A stretch of 64,000 nucleotides of DNA from Isoetes taiwanensis (Eukaryota > Streptophyta > Lycopodiopsida > Isoetales > Isoetaceae). The stretch covers positions 372,001-436,000 of the forward strand of contig JAJEKV010000207.1 of assembly GCA_021234155.1 (NCBI GenBank), written 5' to 3'. A program made the position numbers and the translations under genes. The notes below the pieces were generated by a model. The model did not search any database. It worked only from the letters and a program-made list of their open reading frames with translations, and was not told the origin of the DNA. Shown here piece by piece: positions 24,676 to 35,273 of this stretch (within the stretch, counting starts at the first letter, position 1; every line of letters begins with the position of its first letter).

Positions 24676-26166
24676 TGTGACGTCCCCTACTCATATACGG
24701 TGCACTCACCGTATACAAACAGGAGTTCATCCCCCATACCAGCTCCATGCTGATACAGGGCCCTCCACATATCACTGTAACCATACGGGTTCCCAGTGGG
24801 AAGAGTGAAGGGGTCATTTTAGGGCCTACCTAGCTGCGGAAGCGTAAACATACATGTCAGTACATATAATCATCATATATCCAGCTCGAAGGGTGGCTCA
24901 CCAACATCTGCATAGACAAAGATCAGCACAATACAAGTGGTTTCCTACCCAAGGCTCAGACTCCAGGGGATGACTGACAAGCTTGGGTCTCCAGAGTTCA
25001 TTGCAGACAAAATCATGACAATGGATTTGGCTGGCATAAGAACATGGCATTGGGTTGTCCACTCCATCCACCCCTCCTGTGCACACTTTGCAGAGTAGAT
25101 TGAAGAGTGTTGGGACCTGACTGTAGCCCGCCGGATGCATAGCCAAAAGGGCTATTCCTGGGTTGCATCTCCCCAGTTCCGATGGGGCAGGTAGGGATCG
25201 CTCCCGCCAGAGATCTCTATGCTGACTCAAGGTGACTAGAGGGCCACTGCCCTTATTCGACTTAACCCACTGGAAAGTGAACACCACTTCACGGGTGTCG
25301 AGACCATGCCTTACCCACACGCAGTGGCAAGCCATTAGACCTAGTCCACAGTGATCCCCGGTAGGCCTTACACACCAGAGGGATCGGTCAAGAGTCAGAA
25401 CACGAACCTCCTTCTGAACCAGTCTGGCCCCTTCACCCACAACCAGGCGTGGTTCTTGTACACAAGCCGAAATCTAGTAATGCACTAAGAGGGACTAGCT
25501 AGGAGCATCAACTACTAAGCTTTAAGTCTCTAACCCCCTTCCCAATACAATGAGTCCACAGAATGCATTCGTCCATCACATCATCATAGAACTAAAGAAT
25601 AAGAACTAATCTATATCATAGAGTTAGGTTCTTTAGTTAGGGTCAATCTGGGGATCTGCTTGGCTACTAAGGGTAATTTAATAGGCTAAACCTATTGGTT
25701 CGATGGCTGAAATACGATTTAGGCTATTAAATCGACTAAATACCTGATCCCTGGTTCACTCCTCTTGATCCGAAGGCGTCCATGTCGCTGTTCTGCTTGG
25801 GAATGCGGTCGGAAGGAGAATCTGACGAGCTAGGGCACAGGGGCAAATCTTGGGAGTTGGATTTGACTCCTCAGGCACGCGAACTACTACTCGGAAGGTT
25901 CGTGGACGAAAACGGAAGGATTAGGGTTTGGTTACCTTTCATAGGCTCTCAGTTAGGTTTAGGGTTTCCATGACTCTTGGTCTGCCTTTAATGGGTTAAA
26001 GGTTTAAAGTGCGCACATTGCTAAGTGTGCGCACCCTTGCAATATGCCCCCTAGGGCGCCCTTGCTTGGTTACATGTCGGCGTACACGTCAATTGGAACG
26101 GCGTGTACGCGTGACGGTGCAGTACGGAATACGTCTTGAGACCGTATATCGTACTGGAACGTCACA
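24676..26166 (-). repeat. 3' LTR of the Ty3/gypsy element
   Basis: This 1,491-bp repeat matches 45119-47237 almost throughout once a 605-bp insertion is removed from the latter. Ends are TGTGACG...CGTCACA. Compared with the other LTR it lacks 13 bases after GGGGTCATTTTA (near 24820) and differs by scattered substitutions. The two LTRs have therefore diverged since insertion, or they derive from different copies. Confidence 0.88.
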
Positions 26167-26182
26167 TTCTCCCCACCTTAAA
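26167..26182 (-). promoter_or_regulatory. Polypurine tract (plus-strand primer)
   Basis: On the minus strand, AAGGTGGGGAGAA lies directly upstream of the LTR start TGTGACG. This is the expected position and composition of a retrotransposon polypurine tract. A second similar GGTGGGGAGA lies 40 bases further in. Confidence 0.75.
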
Positions 26183-27748
26183 TTGATGCTGTCCGCAGCA
26201 TCGTGGGTCTCCCCACCTTGGGATCTTCTTAACCTTGATGAACACGATATACTATTATCATGGTTACACATTTATTAGGATTACTTCAAGGTAATTCTTT
26301 AGACATTATTATACTATTATTCAATCAAATACTTATCAATCCGTATGTCATTACAACAATTACTCATTAATTTTAGTTATCATAATGTTTTAGTTTATCA
26401 ATATATATACAATTATTCTCTATGGTACTCTTCATTCCTTGCAACACATTACAACAAAAATTGTGTTGCAAGTCTTCGTAGCTCGACCTCCTAGCCCTCC
26501 GGAGCGCTCTATTGGCCTGCAGGTCAACACTACGTTAGTACCATTTAATTATTAATAAAATTTTGGTTATACGGTGACCACCCCACCTATCTACATGAAT
26601 GCATGGCTAATCTCCCGGCGTAGGAAGAGGATGTTTCTTCCATCGTGGCTGTGGAGACAGCATCCTATCATGTCTATATACCGCTCATGCCCAGGGATAG
26701 GTTCTGTACGTACAAAATTCAAATTCTTGACGTATAAAGTAAAAAAATACTTATTTTTTAATAAAATACGTATTTAACGTATTTAAACCTCGCCGGCCGA
26801 AAAAAAAAATTCGCGTACGCAAAAACAACGTGAAAGCGTACGCGAAAATTTTTTCGCCAGACGTCTGTGAAACGATGAAAAACCGCGCGACGCGAACGCG
26901 ACGCAGCGATCGCGCGATACGTAAGAATCTGCGTACGCGAAATTAAAAAAATTTTTTTTTTTTTAAAATCCGTAAAAAAAAAAAAGTATTTGAATTTCAC
27001 AGACGCTGCGATTCTTCAGACGCGGCGTAGCGGTATCATTCTTTCAGCGTCAGATGTAAGGTTTCCAGAGGTTTTTTTTTTTTTTCAGGCGTTTATGACG
27101 GGGCGGTTTTCAGCATTTCACGTCGCCGAAAAATTTTTCGCGTACGCTTTCACATTGTTTTCGCGTATGCGAAAATCTTCCGACGCCAGAATTTTTTTTT
27201 TGCCGTATTTTTTACGTTTTATATGGCAAATATGTGCCGTATCATACAATTCATACGTATTCCATATAAAACGTACAGCGTATTGAACCTATCCCTGCTC
27301 ATGCCTACACCCGTGGAGGATAGGGTCCTTCCCTTTGAAGGACAGGATCCTCTTTGTAGGCATTGACTAGAGGTGCTTTTTCTATCAATGCATTCCTGAA
27401 TGACCTCTTATCTCTCGAGGTCGTCTACTTCCATGGGACAGAAGTAGACTTCTCAAGCGGAACCGCGGTCATGCCTACATTGACATTCCACCACGTCCTA
27501 GAGATCACCGTAGTGGTCTCATCATCGGTAACAACGCATGCAACCCATACCTAGCATAGGTTGCATGCGTAGATTATTCTTAACTATACAAGATATTAAT
27601 CTACACAAATCGACATGCCTGAGCCGATTTCTTCGGAGATGACCTTGCCGTCCCATTGCTTTATAAACAGTGAGTACTGCTTTATCAGATCTCTCTTAAG
27701 TACCCATGTTGCGTCTTCCACCGGCAAGTGTTTCCACTTGACCAAGTA
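26183..27748. other. Non-coding 3' internal region of the retrotransposon
   Basis: The region lies between the integrase end and the polypurine tract. It has no coding frame and hosts the hAT-type MITE at 26692-27297. Confidence 0.6.
26692..27297. mobile_element. hAT-type MITE with 8-bp target duplication
   Basis: A 606-bp element with inverted termini CAGGGATAGGTTC and GAACCTATCCCTG, flanked by perfect 8-bp direct repeats CTCATGCC (26684-26691 and 27298-27305). CAGGG-type termini and 8-bp duplications indicate hAT. The interior is non-coding, rich in poly(A)/poly(T) and TACGCG/CGCGTA motifs. The same family forms the outer shell at 37040-44863. Confidence 0.92.
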
Positions 27749-30700
27749 TTAGAGAAACTCCGATCTCCTTGTTTTCTTGAACGCTTTATCAAGAATTAGT
27801 TTTGGAACTATTTCTATCTGCTCTTCTGTCATTTCCAACATCGTTGGAGTGTCCAAGACTTCATCTAGATTTGGGGTATGCTTCTTCAATAAACTCACGT
27901 GGAAGACTTTATGAATCTTTGGGTGTGCTGGTAGATCCAATCTGTAGGATTGATTACCTATTCTCTTGACTATTCTGAAAGGTCCAGCCCACCTTGGAGC
28001 AAGCCTCTTACAATTCCCGATACGGAGCTTCGCCTACTTTACCTTGATCTTGAGCCATACATCATCTCCAACTTGGAACTCTCTGACTGTCCGATGTTTG
28101 TCGGCGATGCTCTTTTGTCGACTCCTTGCTGCGAGAAGATACCCTCGAACTTCTTCCACGAGCTGCTGCATGTCGCTCAACATTTGCTGGGAAACCTCCA
28201 CTTTTGACACAGGGTTGTGCCAAGTGTCTGGAGTTAGGCATTGGTAGCCGTAGTTGATCATGAACGGCGACATTTGGGATGATTCCTGCTTGTTGCTATT
28301 GTATGCAAACTCCACCAAGTGAATAAATTCCTCCCACATACCTTGCTTGTTCCAAACATAGTTTCGTAGCATATCCTCTAATATTCTGTTGGTACGCTCC
28401 GTTTGCCCATCCATCTGGGGATGGTAGGCCGTGTGGATAGCTTCGTCTGAATCGTTGCGAAGAGATCCTGCCAAAAGGCACTGATGAACTTCAGGTCTCG
28501 GTCGGAGATAATTTCCCTTGGCATGCCATGGAGCCTGAAGATTTATTTGGTGAAGAGCTTTGCCGTATCCATAGCTGTGTCCGTGGTCCTGCAAGGCACA
28601 AAATGGGCCATCTTCGACAACTTGTCGACCACAACCATCAATGCATCCTACCTCTTACTGTCCTTCGGAGCCCTGTTATGAAGTCCATGCTGAGGACCTC
28701 CCACTTGCTAATGGTTCCAATGCACCTGGAATTCGAAGCTGTTCTGCCTTCATTTGCTGACGTAGCTGATATTCCTTGATGTGAGCTATCTGCTTCTTCA
28801 TTCCTGGCCAATAGTAGCTGCTACGCACTTTGAAGTATGTCTTCATGAATCCTGCATGGCCAGCTATTGGGCTGTTGTGGGTGTCGTGGAGGATCAACTT
28901 CCTTACTCCAGATGATTCAGGCACACACAACTTGTTCTTATGGTACAGAAGGTTACCTTCCTTCTTAAAAATTTTGAAGGTTTCCCTCTCCTTATCTGTT
29001 CTCGCTTCCTTGCACAAGCTTGCCCATACTTCTTTGAAGTCCACATCCGTTGGCAACGTTTCTTCAATCTTCTTCCTGAAATCGCTGGAGAGCGTCAAAA
29101 TTGCATTGCAATGCACTCTAGTTGTCAGCGGATGCCTTGAAAGTGCATCTGCTACCACATTAAGCTTCCCGGGCTTGTAGGCTATATCAAAGTCATACTC
29201 TTCGAGAAACTCCATCCACCTTCGCTGCCTCAGGTTAAGGTGTGGTTGCGTGAATACATATTGGAGGCTCTGGTGATCCGTGTCCAATTGGAACTTCCTT
29301 CCCAAGAGGTAGTGCCTCCAGATTCTTAACGCCCTGACAACTGCAAGCAATTCTTGATCGTGTGTCGGGTAGCGTGTCTCGGCATCGTTCATCTTCCTGG
29401 AGTCATACGCTATTACCCGCTCTTCTTGCATGAGCACTGCACCTGTGGCTATCTTACTTGCATCTGTCGCCACTAACTTGTCCTTCTCTGGGTCTGGCAG
29501 GGTCAAGACGGGGGCGGTTGTTAAAGCTTCTTTCAACAATTCAAAGCCTGCTTGGGCTTTCTTAAGCCAATGGTCTACCCAATTCTTCACCTTATCCGCC
29601 TTCCTCAAGTCTGTTAGTGGGGCTGCTATCTTTGCGAAGTTCTTCACAAACTTCCTGTAATACCCTGCTAGGCCGAGGAAACTTCTGACCTCGTGGACGT
29701 TCTTTGGCGCTGGCCATTGGATCACTGCTTCAATCTTGGCGGGATCCGTTGAGATTCCTTCTGCTGAAATCACGTGACCGAGGTATTCCACCTTCTCTGT
29801 TGCGAAATGGCACTTCGACAACTTGGCATACAACTGATGCCTCTTCAACTTCTCGAGCACCTTTCTTACGTGTTGTGCATGTTCTTCAATAGATTTGCTA
29901 TACACCAGAATGTCATCGAAGAACACTATCACGAAGGTGTCCAAGAATTCTCTGAAGATGTCGTTCATGAGACTCATGAACGTTGCTGGGGCATTCGATA
30001 GCCCAAATGGCATTACTGTGAATTCGTAATGCCCATACCTAGTTCTGAACGCCGTTTTGTGGATGTCTTCTTCCTTTATCCTGATCTGGTGATAACCTGA
30101 CCTTAGATCGATCTTGGAGAAGACTTTTGCCCCTTGGAGCTGATCCATCAAGTCGTCCGATCGGGGGAGTGCGTACTTGTTCTTGATGGTGTGCTTATTC
30201 AGCTGTCTGTAATCTATGCACATCCTCAAGCTGCCATCCTTCTTCTTGACAAAGAGAATGGGTGCTCCAAATGGTGAGACGCTAGGTCTAATGAAGCCTA
30301 GGTTGAGCAACTCCTGCAATTGCTTCTTTAGCTCCGTCAGTTCCTGCGTCATCATTCTATACGGAGCCTTGCTCGTCAGCTTAGTTCCTGGTTCGAGTGC
30401 TATTTCACACTCGACTCCCCTGTAAGGAGGAAGCTGCTCGATCTCATCTGGGAAGAGATCGTGGAACTCCATGATCAAGTTGGCTATTTGCTTGGGCAAC
30501 TTGCTGATCATCTCGTGTTCCTTGCTTTCCTCTGACTCGGGTTCTTCAATCTCAAGTTTGAAGATATATGCTACCTGCTCGCTCTTGATAGATTTGAGCA
30601 GCTTCTTAATAGACATACACTGCATGATGGAAGCAACTTCTTTACCTGTGATCTCAATAACTTTGCCGTCGGGCGTTGTGAGGGTCACCTTCCGCTTTCC

Positions 30701-31210
30701 ACAATCAATGATGGCCCCTGCTAGTCCAAGATACTCCATTCCTATTATCAAGTCGTATTTGCCTTCTGCCTCCATCGGGATATTAATTCCCGGCAAGTCA
30801 ATGTCGAAATTGATTCTCTTCCCTGCCGTATGTCTTACTGCTCCGCTTGCCAAGATTACGGGTCTCGGCTTGGACTTCAATGGTTTCAATTTCAACATTT
30901 GAACCATTCTTGGGGATGCGAAGTTGTGGCTACTTCCGGAGTCTATGTGGACTATGAAAGACTTGGCCTTGGCCTTCCCTATTGTGGAAATTACTCTATA
31001 CTGATTCTCTGCCTGTTCTGTATCTATAGCAGCAAAGATGTGGCACTCACCCTCAATATAATCGCGCGCTGCCTCGCCGTCGTCGTCTGACGGAGTGTCC
31101 CATCCACCCAACTCCGCTAGCGCTGAGCTCATGACGAAAGGGCAGTTCGCCGTTCTGTGGCCTGGCTGAAAACATCTGAAGCAAACATTAGAGGTAATTT
31201 GAGATCTCAT
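27749..31210 (-). pseudogene. Ty3/gypsy pol polyprotein, broken
   Basis: An 844-codon open frame (31210-28676) carries, in order, a zinc knuckle ([14 protein letters not shown]), a retropepsin active site ([12 protein letters not shown]), and reverse transcriptase with a FFDDILVYS catalytic box. RNase H (VATDAS, later DHQSLQYVF) and the start of integrase follow. The integrase HHCC finger keeps its histidines ([10 protein letters not shown]) but lacks the two cysteines where EYQLRQQ is found. The integrase core continues in other frames (28594-28034, with AYHPQMDGQTERTNRILEDM), and the C-terminal HPKIHKVFHVSLLKKH piece lies at 27940-27749. Frameshifts near 28680, 28480 and 28030 plus the lost cysteines make integrase non-functional. 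The protease-RT-RNase H part remains open. Confidence 0.93.
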
Positions 31211-31720
31211 TTTGTCCCATTAAGGGATGCTTAAAAAGCCACATCAGCTTTTTAAACTGTCCAATAAGAGAAGAGCTCCAGTATATTTTATTCCAGTATT
31301 ATGTGGCAGCAGTAATTAATGCAGTTCTAACTAAGTTTTGCAGTGTCATCTTTCTACTATAACTTTTGATCAAAAACTCCGATTCCAACACTATTTGTGG
31401 TAATGGATTCGTCTCCTCAAGATCTTTCTAATGACAACCCATTGTTATATCTTTTGGGATGTAAATATATAAGAAAAGAGCAAAAAACCATATTTTTAAG
31501 GTTAACACATATGGCTTGTATTGAAATACATCATAACCATATATCACTTGAAAGCTAATGCAACAAACGCCGCAGCATTTTCATGAGTAGATCAAAAGTT
31601 ATAGGGAAAAACGACAGCAATGAAGTTGTTAATGCTGCATTAATTGCAGTTTGATGTAGAGTACTCATTCTATTGGAGGATTCTTATGGGGACAAAAGGA
31701 GATCTCAAATTACCTCTAAT
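31187..31720. mobile_element. MITE inserted between gag and the zinc knuckle
   Basis: A 534-bp block bounded by inverted repeats ATTAGAGGTAATTTGAGATC and GATCTCAAATTACCTCTAAT, with the inversion continuing through TTTTGTCCC. It separates the gag frame (ending near 31705) from the CCHC zinc knuckle that should follow in the same polyprotein. The interior is AT-rich and non-coding. No clear target duplication was found, so the superfamily is unassigned. Confidence 0.7.
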
Positions 31721-32909
31721 GGCTGCTTCTCCATACACTCCTGCCTCTTTTCTTTGGGCATTGCTTGTAGGAAAGATCGCACTGCCTTCGAGTAGTTTGA
31801 CCCTTCCTGTTTGTCCTTGAAGGACACCTGCTTCCTCTCCTGTTGTCTTCCTTGGTTGCCACCATATGGGGATTTTGCTGGGCTTGAGCTTGCTGCCTTA
31901 TGGCTATAACTCGCTGTTGCTTTGCCTCTATCCTGGTAGTATGACTGTTTCTGCGCGCTGTTTTGAGGCCCCGATCCTTGCAAGCTGATTGCTTTGGATT
32001 CTGCTTCAGATACCGTCTTAGGGTCTATTGCCCTTACAAGTTTCCGGATCTTCTCGTTTAGTCCTTCAATGTAGCTCTCCACTGCGTGCTTTTCACTCAA
32101 CTTCGGCACATATAGCCTTAGTCTCATGAACTCTTCAGTGTACTTCTGCACTGTCTTGCACCCTTGCTGCAATCTGTAGAACTGCTGCATCATGTTTCAC
32201 TTGTGTTCCCGAGGAACATAATGGCGCTTGAAGGCTTTCGAAAACTTCTTAAATCTGCACCCATCTCTGCTCAAGCCATGGGCCTTGGCATAGCCCTTCC
32301 ACCAGATGCGTGCGCTCCCTTCAAGTTGGCTGTTGCCACCCTGCCTTTGTCCTTATCCTTCATCCCGTAGGCGTTGCCGTACTCGCTCATCTCGTCGAGC
32401 CATGCCTCTGCCTCTAGGCCTGATCTGTTCTCGCCCGAGAACTGTTCAAGTTTCCAGGCCTTCCATACCTTGCCCAATGCTGAGTCTACCTTTTTCTGGT
32501 AGTCTAACGCCTTAGCGTCCTTCTGTCTGCCATCTCTACGGTCTGGCACTTGCTCAGCCTCAGCCTCTTTCTCGGACTCAGAGTCCGAAAGCGAGCTTGA
32601 GTCGGAGGCTTCTGTGCTAGGAGACCTCCTTCTCTTACTCCTCCTCTTATCCTTCCCCGACATTTGAGGTGGTGTTTGCGGTCCGCCTGATGCTTGCACC
32701 GCTAGCAGATCTTTTATTTGTTGAAGCTCCGATTTCATTTGCGACATTTCTTCTTCCGGAGTCAGAGGGCCGTATTCTCCGAACAGGTTCCTTGCAATTT
32801 GTTGCTTTTCAGGGGTCTCTTCGTTTCTGTTGGGCCTCCTGATTTGTTCAACCGTTATCTGTTCCCTATCTGCATACACAGTTGGCCATGGCCTTATGGT
32901 TAGATTCAT
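31705..32909 (-). pseudogene. Ty3/gypsy gag, broken
   Basis: The N-terminal part (32909-32271) has a K/E/S-rich segment and the start of a retrotransposon gag domain (EQFSGENRSGLEAEAWLDEM). The conserved RIWWKG and FKRHYVPREH stretch is found in another frame around 32195-32305, ending in a TGA near 32196. The domain then resumes at 32193-31705 (MMQQFYRLQQGCKTVQKYTE, ESYIEGL). Gag forms the virus-like particle. One frameshift near 32290 and one stop inactivate it, and the MITE at 31187-31720 cuts it from the zinc knuckle. Confidence 0.88.
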
Positions 32910-33046
32910 TTACTTTATTGTATTTATGTATTTGCCGAAAAAAATTTTGGAACCAAATACAATCAACAAAGTATTTAAGTATTGGCAACAAAATATTTTT
33001 ATTATATAATATTCTAGATACAAGTCCTCCGGGTTCAAGATTTTAA

Positions 33047-34573
33047 CTACTCTTGAAATCGCCAGTAGGATGGGTTATCCTCTAGAAATTTCTTAACTTG
33101 GGCCGTTCCTACCGAGCGTCCCAAGTTCCTAAGGACATTGGTTGACGTCCCGCCCTGTAAGGCTGTCACCAATTCCTCTACTCTGCGGTCGGATGTGTAG
33201 GCCGCGGTTACTGCCAATCTTCCCTGCTGTCGGTAGGGCACGGCGAAGTCGAAGATGTCGAGTGCCATCACTCTCTTGACTAAGACAGCATAATCGACAT
33301 TTGCAGCTATTCGAGCATGCATGCCAAAGCCAGAGAGTGCAATGAGCATGAATGTTCCTTCTTCGCCCCCGGGGCTGAATTTGCGGTATATTACCGCTAT
33401 TCTTCTATCCAGCAGCAGGGGAAGGTAGTACCTCAACGATCTATCGTTGTGTGTTGCTGATGACTCTCCACCTGCTTGGCCTCCCGCTCTATGCCTTCCG
33501 GCATATTCATCGACCTCTACCTCCATCATTTCTCGGTAGTCCCTAATTGTCGAGTCGACTCGCCTGATGTCGATTCCTGCTCCTCTTGCACGAGGTGGTG
33601 TCGACGAGCTCGGCATCAAAATGCTCGTGGTCTTGCCATGGATGCCCATCCGTGCTTGGATGGCGTAGAACTCCTCCTCAGATGGCAATTCTCGAGCATC
33701 CATAATTTGCTGTATGTTGCTATAAGCCTGGATATCCGAAGTCGACTGCCCTGTATAGGTGTCGGCTTCTCTCACTTGAAGCGGGAAGTCTGAGACTCCC
33801 CGGACGATGAAGTCATCTAAGTCTGGTTGCTGCCGTAGTTGGTGCAGCAATTCATCAAGTCGGAACTCCCTTTCCCTACATTCGGGGAGATTCTGGATGT
33901 CACTGAGGAGCGGGTACTCCTCACCGTCAATGATAATGGGGGCTAGGCTTGTAATGCCTAGCCCTAGTGGGGAAGCGACTCTGAGGGTCTGGCGGCTCCG
34001 CTCGAAGTTGGGTAGCTCCTCTTCTGCTTGCCGTCGTTCTTCCTCTGGGTCGAGCTCCGTGTACTCTTCCTCGTCTGATTCCTCTTCTTCTGTTCTTCCT
34101 TCCTGCTCTTGCTGGTACTGTAAAAGCATTTGTTCTGCTGCTGAGGATGCTATGGGGTCCACCTCCATGGGGGGAATAGAGGTTTCCCCCATTGGGTTTT
34201 CATCACGGTGGGAAAGGAATATGGCCAAGGCGGCGGTGTAGGAAAAGTACTTGGTCCTGTCGACTGTCAGGACCATGTAGTCTGGCAACCTCTGTGCTTT
34301 GTTGGTCAAATACTTGGCGATGTTCGGGACATCACCCAAGGCTGCTTGAAGGGATGGGCGGGGAACAAAATAGCCCGTGCAAGGGGGGAGTTGTACTAGG
34401 GACTGACCTACCCTAGCTTGGAACTCAGCCAATACTCGCCTATATGCTGGTGTTGCGTGCAAAGTTGCATGGACATCTATCTCTTTGCCAAAGACTCGGA
34501 AGATGTCATTGACATTAGCCTCGGCTGCATGGCCACTGGCGCTGTACCATCGTCTGAAGTCAGCAGTTGCCAT
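33047..34573 (-). CDS. Accessory ORF of the retrotransposon, unknown function
   Basis: This intact frame of about 508 codons begins MATADFRRWYSASG; an in-frame ATG nine codons earlier at 34600 is also possible. It lies between the H3-like ORF and gag on the same strand. A very acidic segment sits near residues 155-195 (EEEESDEEEYTELDPEEE), followed by a region with DGEEYPLLSDI and a globular-looking C-terminal third (LRYYLPLLLDRRIAVIYRKF, GFGMHARIAANVDYAVLVKR) ending SYWRFQE. No catalytic motif, signal peptide or membrane segment is apparent. A CTATAAATAG box lies 104 bp upstream of the ATG and two dyad elements lie upstream of that. It is the only long accessory frame still open, which suggests selection until recently or young age. 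Not gag, pol or env by any motif I can see. Confidence 0.75.
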   Translation of the reverse strand: MATADFRRWYSASGHAAEANVNDIFRVFGKEIDVHATLHATPAYRRVLAEFQARVGQSLVQLPPCTGYFVPRPSLQAALGDVPNIAKYLTNKAQRLPDYMVLTVDRTKYFSYTAALAIFLSHRDENPMGETSIPPMEVDPIASSAAEQMLLQYQQEQEGRTEEEESDEEEYTELDPEEERRQAEEELPNFERSRQTLRVASPLGLGITSLAPIIIDGEEYPLLSDIQNLPECREREFRLDELLHQLRQQPDLDDFIVRGVSDFPLQVREADTYTGQSTSDIQAYSNIQQIMDARELPSEEEFYAIQARMGIHGKTTSILMPSSSTPPRARGAGIDIRRVDSTIRDYREMMEVEVDEYAGRHRAGGQAGGESSATHNDRSLRYYLPLLLDRRIAVIYRKFSPGGEEGTFMLIALSGFGMHARIAANVDYAVLVKRVMALDIFDFAVPYRQQGRLAVTAAYTSDRRVEELVTALQGGTSTNVLRNLGRSVGTAQVKKFLEDNPSYWRFQE

Positions 34574-34676
34574 TGATCTAGAAGTAACAAACAGATGCAA
34601 AAGCGCCTATGGGAGCTGGGAAATCACCTAAATGGTCAAGAGCAGACTCGTAGGGTGTCAAGTGGCAAATGGGGTC

Positions 34677-34686
34677 CTATTTATAG
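34677..34686 (-). promoter_or_regulatory. TATA box of the 508-codon ORF
   Basis: CTATAAATAG on the minus strand, about 104 bp upstream of the ATG at 34573. It is identical to the box upstream of the H3-like ORF, at nearly the same distance, and shares flanking GGTCCTA. This implies internal Pol II promoters rather than expression only from the LTR. Confidence 0.65.
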
Positions 34687-34859
34687 ACAAGGGAAAAACC
34701 CTAATTTTTGGATGATCTAGAAATTTATTGGGGTTGGGCAATTCTGACCAGGATTTGAAGACTACTTTTGGGGTTTGAGCATGCTAAGATTAGCTAATAA
34801 ACCTATTGCAACAAACTGGAGGTCATTTGGATATGGCATGATGGAGAAATTGCTGATAA

Positions 34860-34926
34860 GTCTCACACGTTGCGCCCATACCAATAATGAACTTTTCATT
34901 TTCGGTCCTGGCGCGACGTGTGAGAC
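34860..34926. promoter_or_regulatory. Dyad-symmetric element, copy A
   Basis: About 67 bp with 18-bp inverted arms, GTCTCACACGTTGCGCCC and GGCGCGACGTGTGAGAC, around a conserved core containing AATAATGAACTTTTCATTTT. It lies upstream (minus strand) of the 508-codon ORF's TATA box. Each arm contains an ACGT core and a GCGCC block, typical of protein-binding sites, and the transcript would form a stem-loop. Confidence 0.75.
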
Positions 34927-35059
34927 ATTGCCTCTAATTGGGTTAAACTTGTCCAATTTGGATGATGTAAGGCTCTAATTCTGCTAGATTCATCGATTTA
35001 GGCAGAATTGACCCCTTATTTGGTCGATTTGGAGCACTTTTGGGCACTTTTGGGCCATG

Positions 35060-35128
35060 GTCTCACACGTTGCGCCCAGACCAATAATGAACTTTTCATT
35101 TTTGGTCCTGGCGCGACGTGTATAAGAC
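35060..35128. promoter_or_regulatory. Dyad-symmetric element, copy B
   Basis: Same element as copy A, about 200 bp further upstream on the minus strand, with GTCTCACACGTTGCGCCC intact and the second arm altered to GACGTGTATAAGAC. It lies between the stop of the H3-like ORF and the promoter of the next ORF. Confidence 0.72.
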
Positions 35129-35273
35129 ATCCTCTCAATTTTGCTTAAAGTGTCCATTTTAACTAAAACAAAAGCCAGAATTCAATAACTTAACTTAACT
35201 AAGCAAGATTACACATATTACTTCCTCCAAAACTCTTTACATTAACAAATTTTTTCTATTATGTACAAAATCT

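Noticed and set aside
27600-28034. Chromodomain after integrase
   Set aside because: The C-terminal integrase motif HPKIHKVFHVSLLKKH is present, but the following sequence shows no aromatic-cage chromodomain pattern before the frame ends.
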